Positions 39,055 through 48,035 of a stretch of DNA of 64,000 nucleotides are shown piece after piece (the first letter of the stretch is position 1; each line of letters begins with the position of its first letter). Both the position numbers and the translations under genes were made by a program. The stretch spans positions 186,001 to 250,000 of the forward strand of contig CAZBKM010000001.1 of NCBI GenBank assembly GCA_964492485.1, given 5' to 3'. Under the pieces are notes generated by a model. It was not told the DNA's origin and ran no database searches. It saw only the letters and a list, made by a program, of their open reading frames with translations. The DNA is from UBA5336 sp964492485 (GTDB taxonomy: Bacteria; Pseudomonadota; Alphaproteobacteria; Caulobacterales; Hyphomonadaceae).

Positions 39055-40326
39055 CTAATCCGTGGCGGCGTCGACGATCAGGCCGCGATCGTGGCCGCGC
39101 TCGGCCAGCGTATCGCGCAATCGGGCGGCCGCCGCCTCACTGGACACCGGCCCCACCCAGACCCGGAAGAAGTCCGCGCCGTCGATTCGGGCCTCGCGAA
39201 TCCGGACAGTGTGGGTTCCCGTGACCTTGCGCGACAGGCTTTCCGCATTGGCGATGTTCGAGAAGGCGCCAAGCTGCACGTAATAGCGGCCATCCGACGT
39301 CGTCTCGCGGATCGGCTGGACCGGGCCAGCCGACTGTTCGATCGCCATCTCCGACGCGCGGGCGCTCCGCGAAGACCGGGTCGAGGCCATGGTCACGTCA
39401 CCGGATTGTGCAACCGGCTGAAGCCGGGCCGAGGTCGACACAAAATCGCTCGCCGCCGGCTGGGCCTGCGCGGCGCCGCCGGGAACGACGGGCGCCGGGC
39501 CCAGATAGCGCAGGCGTACGCGCACCTCGCCCGCATCGCGGAAACCCAGGCGTTCGGCCGCAGCTTCCGAGACGTCGACAAGCCGGTCTGCGACGAACGG
39601 CCCGCGATCATTGACCCGGACCACCACCTCCCGGTCATTCTCCAGATTGACCACCTGGACCAGGCTCGGCAGCGGTAAAGTCGGATGGGCTGCCGTCAGC
39701 GCCCGGGCGTCGAACATCTCCCCATTGGCGGTGGGCTTTCCGTCGAATCCCGGTCCATACCAGGATGCGAGCCCCGTTTCCTCGTAGGAGGCCACGGCCG
39801 CCGGGCGGATCGTCTCGCCGGGATTCGAGTATCGCCGGGCCTCGTCACCCAGGACCGCCCGGGCCTCGGCCCCGGCCTGCTCGCTCGCCTGGGGTGGCGC
39901 GGCAAGTGGCGCTTCGCTGACGGCGGAGCTGCGGTCAGGCTGCACGCGCGGTGCGGTATGGGTGCTGGCCGCCACGCGGATGGGCTCCGGCATCGCATTG
40001 CCCGGCGGATCGGCCGGGCGATCGCTTACCCTGGGGTCTGCTGCCCGCGCCTGCCCTGACCCACTTTCAGGCGGCATGGCCGGGTAACGGAACTCGATCC
40101 GCGCGCGGCCCGTGGCGGGGCGAATGATGCGCGCCTGCGCTGTGGGCTCCGCCTGGGGCGACGCGCTGGCCGGTGTGGCACCGCGCGCAGCATAGACAAT
40201 GGGCGCACCCCCGGACCCACTCCCCTGCCCGGCCTCCGCCAGGCCTACACCTGCCAGGCCGAAAACAAGCGCCGCCGCGACTCCACGCGCTGGCGACAGG
40301 CAGGAAGAAAGCGCCTCGATACCCAT
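39055..40326 (-). CDS. rlpA: RlpA-family septal lytic transglycosylase with SPOR domain
   Basis: RlpA cuts denuded glycan strands at the division septum. The 423-residue protein has a hydrophobic N-terminal segment (residues about 14-33) but no clear lipobox cysteine. A long Ala/Pro/Ser-rich linker reaches to about residue 175. The double-psi barrel domain carries GLASWYGPGFDGKPTANGE and VVRVNDRGPFVADRLVDVSE, with the catalytic Asp in NDRGPF. A C-terminal SPOR domain (YYVQLGAFSNIANAESLSRK) targets septal peptidoglycan. It lies upstream of dac in the same direction. Confidence 0.92.
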   Translation of the reverse strand: MGIEALSSCLSPARGVAAALVFGLAGVGLAEAGQGSGSGGAPIVYAARGATPASASPQAEPTAQARIIRPATGRARIEFRYPAMPPESGSGQARAADPRVSDRPADPPGNAMPEPIRVAASTHTAPRVQPDRSSAVSEAPLAAPPQASEQAGAEARAVLGDEARRYSNPGETIRPAAVASYEETGLASWYGPGFDGKPTANGEMFDARALTAAHPTLPLPSLVQVVNLENDREVVVRVNDRGPFVADRLVDVSEAAAERLGFRDAGEVRVRLRYLGPAPVVPGGAAQAQPAASDFVSTSARLQPVAQSGDVTMASTRSSRSARASEMAIEQSAGPVQPIRETTSDGRYYVQLGAFSNIANAESLSRKVTGTHTVRIREARIDGADFFRVWVGPVSSEAAAARLRDTLAERGHDRGLIVDAATD

Positions 40327-40605
40327 TATCCGCCCTCATTCTGTTGGCGTTGTCCCGCCGCTTCGGGCGGGCCCGGAGAGTCCCCCGGTCTCAGCCTGCT
40401 CCCTAGCAAGAAGAGATGGAGCCACGATGAACGCAACACACCGGATTGTAGGGTGCGATACACGTTTGGTTAAGCGCAGACTGCAGCTTTCCCCGAACGG
40501 TTTACCCTGATGACGGCAGTCGTGAGCCCACCCCTCGCCAGGGTGACCACGCGCGCCCCACCCCTTGCAATCGGTCCCTGCGCACGCCTAAGTCACCGCT
40601 CCGAC

Positions 40606-40693
40606 GGATGGGTGGCAGAGTGGTCGATTGCGGCGGTCTTGAAAACCGTTGAGCCGAAAGGCTCCGGGGGTTCGAATCCCTCCCCATCCGCCA
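40606..40693 (+). tRNA. tRNA-Ser (anticodon UGA), CCA encoded
   Basis: The 88-nt element has acceptor arms GGATGGG and CCCATCC, a class II long variable arm (GAGCCGAAAGGCTC) and the T-loop GGTTCGAATCC. The anticodon loop CTTGAAA gives TGA, reading UCA and related serine codons. The 3' G-CCA is encoded. It marks the left edge of the accessory block. No second copy of its 3' end was found in the window. Confidence 0.95.
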
Positions 40694-41002
40694 AATATTG
40701 CTTTATTTCAGTGTGTTAACTCGAACAAATCGTCCGCGCTTTGCCGCGCCGGCAGGTCCGGCCTCGCTTGAGAATGCACCGGGACCGCAGCGGTCGCAGA
40801 CGACGTCCTTTCAGGCAAGCGAAGGTCGGGCCAGGATCTCGCATTATCCTGCAACGAAAACTGAAAGACTGCCGATAAACTACCTGCCGAACCTGCTATA
40901 TTGTCTTCGAGAGACGCCATCCATCGCCTCCCATGGAGACATGCATCGCACAGTGCCCGGTTTGATAACGGGTCAACAGACTGTCAGCAGGGGGAACGGA
41001 GT
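40694..41002. other. Gene-free region between tRNA-Ser and the AraC gene
   Basis: This 309-base stretch is richer in A+T than its surroundings. No conserved gene, clear promoter or attachment repeat was recognised. It ends with the GGGGGA sequence that probably serves as ribosome site for the AraC gene. Confidence 0.5.
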
Positions 41003-42070
41003 GTGAGAACGACAGTATTCACAATGGATACACCGGCATTGCCGATGAATTATCCTGGTTTCGTTTTTCGCACGCTTTGCGACGACGGCCATGACCCCGA
41101 AACGCTCCTCAAGGGTACGAGCCTCAGGCCGGAGGTGTTCACGGATCCGCATTTCCGGACCGAGTTTTCGACGCTCCGACGCTTCATCCTGAATGCAGAG
41201 GAACAAACGGGCGATCCGCATCTGGGGGCCCGTCTCGCGCTCCGGTTCGACGTTACGTATATCGGCTTTCCAGCCTACGCGGCCATGAATGCCCCCCGGC
41301 TGGCCGATGGTCTCAGGGTGCTCCGTCGCTTCGTTCATCTGACGTTTCCGGCAATAGACCTAAACTTTCCAGACCCGCCATCAGGGCAGACATCAGACGA
41401 AACAGACGTGCGTCTGACACCGAAATTTCCGCTCGAGGATATCGCCTATTTCATCAACAGCAGCGCGCTCATCGTGCTGAACAGGTTGCTGCTGGACATG
41501 CTGAGGATGCCGATTGTCGCGACCCGCGCGGAGACAACCATCCGCGAGCCAGAAGGCTGGGCTGCGGTGTCAGCCGATGTCAGTCGCGTGCCTATCCGGT
41601 TCGAGGCGACTGAAAACAGGATCATCTTCCCAGCCCACCTGTTGGACCGGCCGCTTCCGTGTTCTGACCCGATCAACCACGCGAAGCTGGTGGCGCTGTG
41701 CGAAAAGTTCTCGGCGGAAGCGGGTCACAAGGCCACCCCTGTCAGCCAGGTCCTGGCCTTTCTGGAGACCGGAGGGAACGTTGGCGCGCCCCTCTCAGCG
41801 GCGTCAGCCGAGCTAGGCTACTCCGAGCGCGGCCTTCGGCGCCAACTGGAACGGGCCGGAACGACCTATCGCAGATTGGTCGACCAGGTTCGCGAGCGTC
41901 GGGCCCGAGAGATGCTCGCCAGCAGTTCGCAGCCCATTCAGGCGATTGCGCACGAACTCGGCTATGAGTCGCCATCCAACTTTGCGCGCTGTTTCAAGCG
42001 GTGGACGGGAAAGACGCCGAAAGTGTTCCGCGAGTCCCGTCAAACGGGATACGACAAAGGCCAGAATTGA
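41003..42070 (+). CDS. AraC-family transcriptional regulator (ArgR/OruR-like N-terminal domain)
   Basis: The 355-residue protein has an N-terminal ligand-binding domain of the PF12625 type (AraC_binding_2; PETLLKGTSLRPEVFTDP at the start). A C-terminal pair of helix-turn-helix motifs follows: PLSAASAELGYSERGLRRQL and IQAIAHELGYESPSNFARCFKRWTGKTPKVFRES. GTG 41003 has a purine-rich site 7 bases upstream; ATG 41024 is the first ATG but lacks one. The next gene, the sulfatase, starts 86 bases downstream in the same direction and is the natural target. The ligand is unknown. Confidence 0.9.
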   Translation: MRTTVFTMDTPALPMNYPGFVFRTLCDDGHDPETLLKGTSLRPEVFTDPHFRTEFSTLRRFILNAEEQTGDPHLGARLALRFDVTYIGFPAYAAMNAPRLADGLRVLRRFVHLTFPAIDLNFPDPPSGQTSDETDVRLTPKFPLEDIAYFINSSALIVLNRLLLDMLRMPIVATRAETTIREPEGWAAVSADVSRVPIRFEATENRIIFPAHLLDRPLPCSDPINHAKLVALCEKFSAEAGHKATPVSQVLAFLETGGNVGAPLSAASAELGYSERGLRRQLERAGTTYRRLVDQVRERRAREMLASSSQPIQAIAHELGYESPSNFARCFKRWTGKTPKVFRESRQTGYDKGQN

Positions 42071-42156
42071 GTACCATTTGGCCTGACCGGAGCTATACAA
42101 TCGAGCGGAGCTGAGAATATGCCACGTCTCGGTTTTCCGGGTTGAGGGACAATTCC

Positions 42157-43992
42157 ATGCACACCGTTGTTCGTTCCGCATATCGGGCGCTGCTTCTAGC
42201 CGCTTTCATTTTTTCGCCGGTCTCGGCGGTCGCAGAGGCTCAAATCCCTGAAGCGGCCCCGGACGATGCCGCCTTGCCCGTCACGGAAACGGTCACGCCG
42301 CCCAACATCCTCGTGGTCCTGTTCGACGATGTCGGCTTCGCCGGCTTCGGCGCCTATGGCGCGGACGCGAAAACGCCGAACATCGACGCGCTGGCGCAGT
42401 CGGGCACGTTGTTCTCGCGCTACTACACGTCCCCCTTCTGCGGGCCGAGCCGCGCGATGCTGTTGACCGGGCAGGACAATCACCAGACAGGCATCGGTAC
42501 GCTGGTCGAATCCGTTACGCCCGAGCAGCTCGAACTGCCCGCCTACTCCATGCTCTGGGATGACGATCAGGAGACGATCGCAAGTCTTCTGTCCGAAGCG
42601 GGCTACCGGACATATGTGACCGGCAAATGGGGGATCGGCGCGAAGGGCAAGAACCTTCCCGACCGCTTCGGGTTCGACCGGTCCTACGTGATGGATTCCA
42701 CGGGCGGCAGCAATTACGACCATAGCCACTACCTGCCTGGCTATCCCGAAGTGTCGTGGTACGAGGATGGCGAACCCACCCGCCTGCCCGACGATTTCTA
42801 TTCGTCTCGCACCCTCGTCGACCAGATGATCCGGTACATCGACGAAGGGGATGCGGATCAGCCCTTCTTCGGCTTCCTGTCACTTCAGGCCGTTCACATA
42901 CCCGTTCAGGCACCAGTCGAGTTCATCGACAATTATGACGGTGTGTTCGACGCCGGATGGGACGTGATGCGCGAAGAACGCTGGCAGCGCGCGATCGAGC
43001 TTGGCCTCGTGCCCGAGACGACCACTTTGGCGCCGGTACACGAAGATCACCGCGCCTGGGATGACCTGTCGGCGCAGGAGAAGGCAGTCGCGGCGCGCGC
43101 CATGCAGGTGAATGCAGGCATGAAAGAGGCCGCCGATTTCCACATCGGGCGCCTCTTGGACCATCTCGAGACATCAGGAAAGCTCGAGAATACAATCGTC
43201 GTTGTCACCTCCGACAACGGCGCCGAGTCAGGGGTCATCGGTCTTGAGAATCCTGTCTTCAACCTGATCCTGAGTGGCATTCATCGCATTGAAGGCTTGA
43301 ACACGTCCCCCAAAAACATGGGTCTGCCCGGCAGTCTGACCGCCATTGGTCCGGAATGGGCCTCGGTCGAGGTGTCTCCGTTCAATCTCTACAAGTTCTA
43401 TTCCAGTGAAGGCGGTCTGCGGGTGCCTTTGGTAATGGCTGGTCCGGGCGTGAACGTGACGGGCGTCCAGGATGCGCCGGTGCATGTGGCGGACCTTATG
43501 CCGACCCTCCTGGACGCGGCGGGGGTCGCGTATGACGCGGACGCGCTTTACGGCCAAAGCATCCTGCCCCTTCTGTCGGGCGCAAGCACCGAGACCCGCG
43601 GCGCGGATGAAAACTTTGGGTTCGAGGTCAGTGGCAATGCGGCCCTCTACCGTGGCAACTGGAAACTCGTGCGCACTGCGCTGCCTCGTGGGGACTTCAC
43701 CTGGAGGCTGTTCGACCTGTCGGTCGATCCAGGCGAGACCACCGATCTTTCGGCAGACAATCCGGAACTGTTCGCAGCGATGCGCGCCGAGTACGAGGCC
43801 TATGCCGCCGAAACGGGCGTGCTCGAACTCGGACCAGAGGATTTTGCCGCGGCGCAGGTGTTCGTGAACCTCCGGGAGAAGGTGATCGCGAAATACTGGC
43901 CTTATCTTGCGGGTCTTGTCCTCGTGGTGCTCGCCGGCCTCCTTGGCGTCTTTGGCCTTGCTCGCATGGCGTTCCGCCGCCTCGCCGGCTGA
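42157..43992 (+). CDS. Exported sulfatase with C-terminal membrane anchor
   Basis: The 611-residue protein is a formylglycine-dependent sulfatase (arylsulfatase type). It has a signal peptide (MHTVVRSAYRALLLAAFIFS), metal-binding residues in VVLFDDVGFAGFG and the activation motif Cys95-G-P-S-R in SPFCGPSRAMLLTG. The second half shows GKWGIGAKG, TSDNGAESG and other core residues. Unlike most sulfatases, it ends with a hydrophobic helix (YLAGLVLVVLAGLLGVFGLA) and a basic tail, so it is probably fixed in the inner membrane facing the periplasm. Maturation needs a formylglycine-generating enzyme, which is not in this window. GAGGGA precedes ATG 42157. The substrate is unknown. Confidence 0.92.
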   Translation: MHTVVRSAYRALLLAAFIFSPVSAVAEAQIPEAAPDDAALPVTETVTPPNILVVLFDDVGFAGFGAYGADAKTPNIDALAQSGTLFSRYYTSPFCGPSRAMLLTGQDNHQTGIGTLVESVTPEQLELPAYSMLWDDDQETIASLLSEAGYRTYVTGKWGIGAKGKNLPDRFGFDRSYVMDSTGGSNYDHSHYLPGYPEVSWYEDGEPTRLPDDFYSSRTLVDQMIRYIDEGDADQPFFGFLSLQAVHIPVQAPVEFIDNYDGVFDAGWDVMREERWQRAIELGLVPETTTLAPVHEDHRAWDDLSAQEKAVAARAMQVNAGMKEAADFHIGRLLDHLETSGKLENTIVVVTSDNGAESGVIGLENPVFNLILSGIHRIEGLNTSPKNMGLPGSLTAIGPEWASVEVSPFNLYKFYSSEGGLRVPLVMAGPGVNVTGVQDAPVHVADLMPTLLDAAGVAYDADALYGQSILPLLSGASTETRGADENFGFEVSGNAALYRGNWKLVRTALPRGDFTWRLFDLSVDPGETTDLSADNPELFAAMRAEYEAYAAETGVLELGPEDFAAAQVFVNLREKVIAKYWPYLAGLVLVVLAGLLGVFGLARMAFRRLAG

Positions 43993-44056
43993 TCCTGAAG
44001 CCGGTCGATATCCGGATCAGAGGCGTTAGGCCTGTCGCTCACGTCGGAGACCTGTC

Positions 44057-44890
44057 ATGAACTGGATGGTCATCACCTTCCTGAGTCTGGCTGTTCTGGC
44101 CATCCTCACCTATTCCACCCTGCCCGCCGTCTTGCGTCTCCTGGGCCTCCATCGCCATTACTCGATCCCCGAATTCGAGATGAAAGGTCGGCGGGCCCTA
44201 GTGATCTGCACAAACCACGACCGGCTCGATCCCCTGAAACGCGATACGGGTGCGTTCGGCTCGGAATTCACGGTGCCCTACTACGCCTTCATCGATGCGG
44301 GCATGGACGTCGACATGGCTTCACCCAAGGGTGGAGTGATCCCGATCCAGCCGGGATCCTGGTCCTGGCCGCTCGCCTGCAGGGAGGACAAGCGCTTCAT
44401 GGCTGACGAGAAGGCCATGAATGACCTCAGGCATTCGAAAGCGATCGCGGATCTCGATCCGGGCGACTATGATGTGGTCTTCCTGGCTGGGGGTTGGGGG
44501 GCGTCCTACGACCTCATGCAGAGTGAGGCGCTCGCCGATTTCGTCACCCGGGCAAACACCGCGGGCAAGATCCTCGGCTCGGTCTGCCATGGTGCCCTGG
44601 GTCTGTGCAGCGCCAAGGGGGTTGATGGCGAGCCGCTCGTAAAGGGCCGCCGCGTCACCGGGGTCACGGACAATCAGATCAACACATTCGGCATCGCGGT
44701 GACGCCCAAACATCCTGAACAGGAGTTGCGCAAGGCCGGCGCGCTCTATGAATGCCAGCATGCCTGGCTTGATCCGTTCGCCACGCACACGACGATCGAT
44801 GGCAATCTGATCACCGGCCAGAACCAGAACAGCGGATACGAAACCGCCCATCGCATCCTGGAGAAGATGGCCACCCAGCGAAATCATTAG
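44057..44890 (+). CDS. Membrane-anchored DJ-1/PfpI-family protein
   Basis: The 277-residue protein has an N-terminal membrane segment (MVITFLSLAVLAILTYSTLP) followed by a DJ-1/PfpI (glutamine amidotransferase-like) domain. The nucleophile elbow GSVCHGALGL places the cysteine at residue 177; the acid residue and its neighbours are in FTVPYYAFIDAGMDVDMASP. It most resembles the Hsp31-like subfamily, of which some members are glyoxalases or deglycases, but an N-terminal anchor is unusual. It starts 64 bases after the sulfatase and 33 bases before the next gene, so the three probably form one transcript. Confidence 0.85.
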   Translation: MNWMVITFLSLAVLAILTYSTLPAVLRLLGLHRHYSIPEFEMKGRRALVICTNHDRLDPLKRDTGAFGSEFTVPYYAFIDAGMDVDMASPKGGVIPIQPGSWSWPLACREDKRFMADEKAMNDLRHSKAIADLDPGDYDVVFLAGGWGASYDLMQSEALADFVTRANTAGKILGSVCHGALGLCSAKGVDGEPLVKGRRVTGVTDNQINTFGIAVTPKHPEQELRKAGALYECQHAWLDPFATHTTIDGNLITGQNQNSGYETAHRILEKMATQRNH

Positions 44891-44923
44891 AATGCGGGCG
44901 GCTGGCCTTCCCGGGAGTTGATC

Positions 44924-45433
44924 GTGGCGATCCATGCCCATATCCCGCGCCTGAACTGGGCGTCCCTCGAAAGAGAAGCGTTTGGGCTGATCTACGGCGC
45001 CATCATTGTCCTCAGTCTCCTGATGGCGCTCGCCCCGCAGCCGGTTGCCCCTTTCAAGCCCGCGGCCGTTCTTTTCGGTTCGGTCCTGGCCATGACACTG
45101 GCAAGGGCACTTGCCGCGCTCATCGCCCACTCCATAGAAACGGGTGAACGGATGCTGCGCCTTTCCGCCATGCGCGCGGCCTGGCGCGGCAGTCATCCGA
45201 TCCTTTTTGTCGCGCACCTGCCCACCGCGCTCTTTATTGCGTCGGGTCTTGGCTGGCTTTCGCTTGCGACGGCGATGTTCGTGTCCCAGCTCTTCTGCGT
45301 CCTGATCCTCGTGATTTTCGGCGCCCGGGTCGGCTGGGTGATCAGCCACGGCCCTTTGCTGCCAGTACTTGGCGCACTGTTTGCTGGGGGGCTGGGCTGC
45401 GCACTGGCCTTGCTGAAATACGCCATTCAATAA
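44924..45433 (+). CDS. Four-helix integral membrane protein, unknown family
   Basis: The 169-residue protein has about four hydrophobic helices (roughly 22-41, 47-69, 95-132 in two parts, and 144-165). I do not recognise a family. GTG 44924 has GGGAG 6 bases upstream, better placed than the in-frame TTG 44918. It is the third gene of the sulfatase run and is followed by a 448-base gap without a gene. Confidence 0.7.
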   Translation: MAIHAHIPRLNWASLEREAFGLIYGAIIVLSLLMALAPQPVAPFKPAAVLFGSVLAMTLARALAALIAHSIETGERMLRLSAMRAAWRGSHPILFVAHLPTALFIASGLGWLSLATAMFVSQLFCVLILVIFGARVGWVISHGPLLPVLGALFAGGLGCALALLKYAIQ

Positions 45434-45881
45434 CGTCAGCGCCGATAGCGTGATGGCCGATCTGGTCGACACCTTGATCGCCGCAGGCGCCATCGCCGCA
45501 GTGGTCGGTCGTCCGATGGCGACGGCGATGTGGCCAGAGACGGCCTCGGGTCCGGTTCGCATGAAGTAAATGCCCGGAAACAGGACGCCAGGCCATCTTC
45601 ACTGACGCGGATTGACCTGGAGATTTGCCAGGCGAGGCCGACCCTTGCGGCGGGTTCACCATGGAAGCGCATGCCCGCCATCCGGAGGAAGGCCCGGTGC
45701 AGCGCGTCTTCATTATCGGGCGGCTGAGCAATGGTCAAAACGGAATGTTCTTTGGCCCGCAGCGAGCTGTGCACACAGCGACACCAAAGTTTATTCAGCT
45801 CCACACGTCGCCGACATCTTGCTCACGAACTCAGGCGAACTGGTTCGCAGCAACACAGGTAGCTGATCAAGGAAGCCTCAA
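45434..45881. other. 448-base gene-free gap inside the accessory block
   Basis: No frame in this interval shows conserved coding signals. A leftward frame (45436-45804) and a rightward one (45625-45993) look like chance open frames. The gap may contain the promoter of the second gene run starting at 45882. No terminator with a T-run was seen. Confidence 0.5.
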
Positions 45882-46625
45882 ATGTCGTTCAAACGGATTA
45901 TTCTTCTTGCCACCTTGGCTATGCCTGGAACGGCCGCGGCAGACACCGGCTGGGAGTACACGGCCACGCTGTATGGATGGTTTCCTGGCGTGACCACGAC
46001 CGTCGAAACGCCCGTTGGCGAAGTTGAAGCCGAGGTGGATTTCGACGAAGTGCTCGAGACGCTCGATATTGCCTTTCTGGGCGCCTTCGAAGCCCGCAAG
46101 GGGCGTCTTTCTCTGATCGGCGACTTGCAGTTTTTCGACGTCTCGGCAGAGACAGAGCGGGCTCCGGGCGCGTTCACCCAGGCTGAAATCGACTCCCAAC
46201 TGGTCATCTTCAGCGGCTACGCAGCCTATGCGCTGGTCGACAGCAATGATCTGCGTTTCGATGTCGGCGGCGGCCTTCGCTACAACGGCACCTCGGTTGA
46301 AGCGCAGCTCGTGGAAGACGGCGGGACCCGCGGCCCGTCTTTCGAGGACGATGGCGGCTGGACCGACCTTCTCCTTGCAGCACGGATCCACCGTCAGTTC
46401 AGCGATAAATGGTACGGCGTCGGGTATGCCGACATTGGCGGTTTCGGTATCGAGGACTCCTCGGAGCTCACCTGGCAGGTCTCGGCCGGTGTCGGATACG
46501 CGTTCAACGACACATGGTCGATGGCCGGCGGCTACCGTCACTACTCGGTCGAGCATGGCGATGATCTCGTGACCACCACGATCGAGGTCTCCGGCCCGTT
46601 CCTTGGTGTTCAGATCGCATTCTGA
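45882..46625 (+). CDS. Outer-membrane beta-barrel protein
   Basis: The 247-residue protein has a signal peptide (MSFKRIILLATLAMPGTAAA) and an alternating beta pattern through the rest of its length. It ends in GPFLGVQIAF, with a terminal Phe as expected for BAM-assembled barrels. It contains no extracted catalytic motif. Related proteins of this type occur widely in Gram-negative bacteria as uncharacterised barrels. It starts the second run of the accessory block. Confidence 0.82.
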   Translation: MSFKRIILLATLAMPGTAAADTGWEYTATLYGWFPGVTTTVETPVGEVEAEVDFDEVLETLDIAFLGAFEARKGRLSLIGDLQFFDVSAETERAPGAFTQAEIDSQLVIFSGYAAYALVDSNDLRFDVGGGLRYNGTSVEAQLVEDGGTRGPSFEDDGGWTDLLLAARIHRQFSDKWYGVGYADIGGFGIEDSSELTWQVSAGVGYAFNDTWSMAGGYRHYSVEHGDDLVTTTIEVSGPFLGVQIAF

Positions 46626-46663
46626 GCCCGCCTTCCGGGCGCATTCGGTGACGGGGAGGCAAC

Positions 46664-47038
46664 ATGACTACCGCATTGAAGACAGCGGCCGGCCTCCCAG
46701 GGATTGCCTTCATTCTGCTGGGCCTGGGGTGGTGGATCGTGCCGGGACTCGCGTCGGCCCAGCTCGGCATGGACTTGCTCGGCGGCATCGGTCTGAGCAG
46801 CCAGATCGGGGATGTCGGTGCGTTCTTTCTGACCCTCGGCGGGTGCATCCTGATCGGGATCTCCACCGGCAATCGGTTCTGGCTCTATCCGGCGATCATG
46901 CTTCTGGCGCTGGCAACCCTTGGCCGACTGGCGGCCTGGGCATTCCACGACGCTGCCCTGGCCACCCGGATGATTGCGGTTGAATGGGTGGTGCTGGCTG
47001 TTCTCGTTCTTCTCTGCCGCAGGCTGGAGTGTTCCTGA
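46664..47038 (+). CDS. Small integral membrane protein, four helices
   Basis: The 124-residue protein is almost entirely hydrophobic with about four helices (9-30, 50-66, 71-91, 101-118). It resembles small DUF4345-like membrane proteins in size and topology, but I cannot confirm the family by eye. It is 38 bases after the barrel gene and 49 bases before a lipoprotein gene. Confidence 0.75.
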   Translation: MTTALKTAAGLPGIAFILLGLGWWIVPGLASAQLGMDLLGGIGLSSQIGDVGAFFLTLGGCILIGISTGNRFWLYPAIMLLALATLGRLAAWAFHDAALATRMIAVEWVVLAVLVLLCRRLECS

Positions 47039-47087
47039 TGATCGCGCCTGCATTGTCTGCCCTGTTCTATCCCTGAAAGGTTATCGA

Positions 47088-47444
47088 ATGAACCGAGCCC
47101 TTTTCGCGTCCTGTTCCGCGCTTCTGCTGGTGGGCTGCGCCTCCAATGCGGTCCACGACGAGCGGGAGTCCCTCCTCGCCGAGCCTGTCGACTGCGATGT
47201 TGCGGAAGAGGATATCGCTGCCCTTGAGGCCGCCATGCCATCGCGAGGGGAACGGGCCCTGTCCGTGGTGCAGACGGTGACGCCGATAGGCGCCGCGAGC
47301 GGTGTCTTCAGAGGGTCCTACCGAGACCGGGCCGCCGTTCTCACGGGACGAACGGAAGGTGAACTGTCTGCACGGATCGATGAGATCAGGCAGACCTGCG
47401 GCCTCGAGCAACCTGGCGAAGACGAAGCCGCCGCGAACGAATAG
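47088..47444 (+). CDS. Small lipoprotein, unknown function
   Basis: The 118-residue protein has a lipobox (MNRALFASCSALLLVGCASN) with cleavage before the Cys at residue 17. The mature part is charged and has Cys in CDVAEED and QTCGLEQP, and a segment SVVQTVTPIGAASGVFRGSY with a possible glycine-zipper character. No family was recognised. It starts with ATG 47088 and is followed by another lipoprotein gene after 11 bases. Confidence 0.75.
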   Translation: MNRALFASCSALLLVGCASNAVHDERESLLAEPVDCDVAEEDIAALEAAMPSRGERALSVVQTVTPIGAASGVFRGSYRDRAAVLTGRTEGELSARIDEIRQTCGLEQPGEDEAAANE

Positions 47445-47455
47445 GGACACGAAAC

Positions 47456-48019
47456 ATGCACGCTCTTAACCCCCAGAACGCCCGGATCGGTTCCATTCTG
47501 GCGGCGCTGTTCGCCCTGACGGCCTGCGAGACCGGTATTGCATCTGCTGAACGCGCGACGGCGCCTGCGACGGTATACGAGACAGGCGAAGGGATATTCT
47601 TCCCGCCGGTCACCAGTACGGAAACGCCCGAGATCCGGTTTCGCGCCTTGGCCGAGATCGGGCCCGTGGAACGCCAGATCTTTGCCGACCAGATCAATCT
47701 GGTGACGACGGGCGCCGAGCGCCCGATCCCGCTCGTCGCGCAGGCGGTCGGGACCGACCGGACAATTCTGGTGCTTCTCAATCTGGAACCGGAAACGTAC
47801 CTGACGCCTTACATCGCCCGCGCGATGCTGGCCCGCATGACCTCCCTCACGCGTGCGCTTCCGGCCGTCTCGGAAATGGGGATGGATGAGGCCTTCGATA
47901 TCTACAATCTGGGGGCCGTCATGGGTTTCGAGGGGATTATTGTCACGGATGGTCGCGGCTTTTCCCATGAGGCGCGCCTGGCGGCGCCGAAAGCGCAAGC
48001 TGCGCCGTCTGCATTCTGA
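47456..48019 (+). CDS. Lipoprotein, unknown function
   Basis: The 187-residue protein has a signal sequence with a lipobox ending in LTACETG (Cys at about residue 24). The mature region is mixed alpha/beta with the segments TILVLLNLEPETYLTPYIAR and AFDIYNLGAVMGFEGIIVTD. I recognise no family. The gene lies between another lipoprotein and a hydrolase lipoprotein with short gaps (11 and 16 bases). Confidence 0.75.
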   Translation: MHALNPQNARIGSILAALFALTACETGIASAERATAPATVYETGEGIFFPPVTSTETPEIRFRALAEIGPVERQIFADQINLVTTGAERPIPLVAQAVGTDRTILVLLNLEPETYLTPYIARAMLARMTSLTRALPAVSEMGMDEAFDIYNLGAVMGFEGIIVTDGRGFSHEARLAAPKAQAAPSAF

Positions 48020-48035
48020 CCCTGTGGCAAAAATC

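Noticed and set aside
40669..40693. tRNA-Ser 3' end as a phage or island attachment site
   Set aside because: No second copy of the 3' end and no integrase gene were found in the window.
45436..45993. Open frames in the 45.4-45.9 kb gap
   Set aside because: No start with a good ribosome site, no conserved motif, and one overlaps the barrel gene in another frame.
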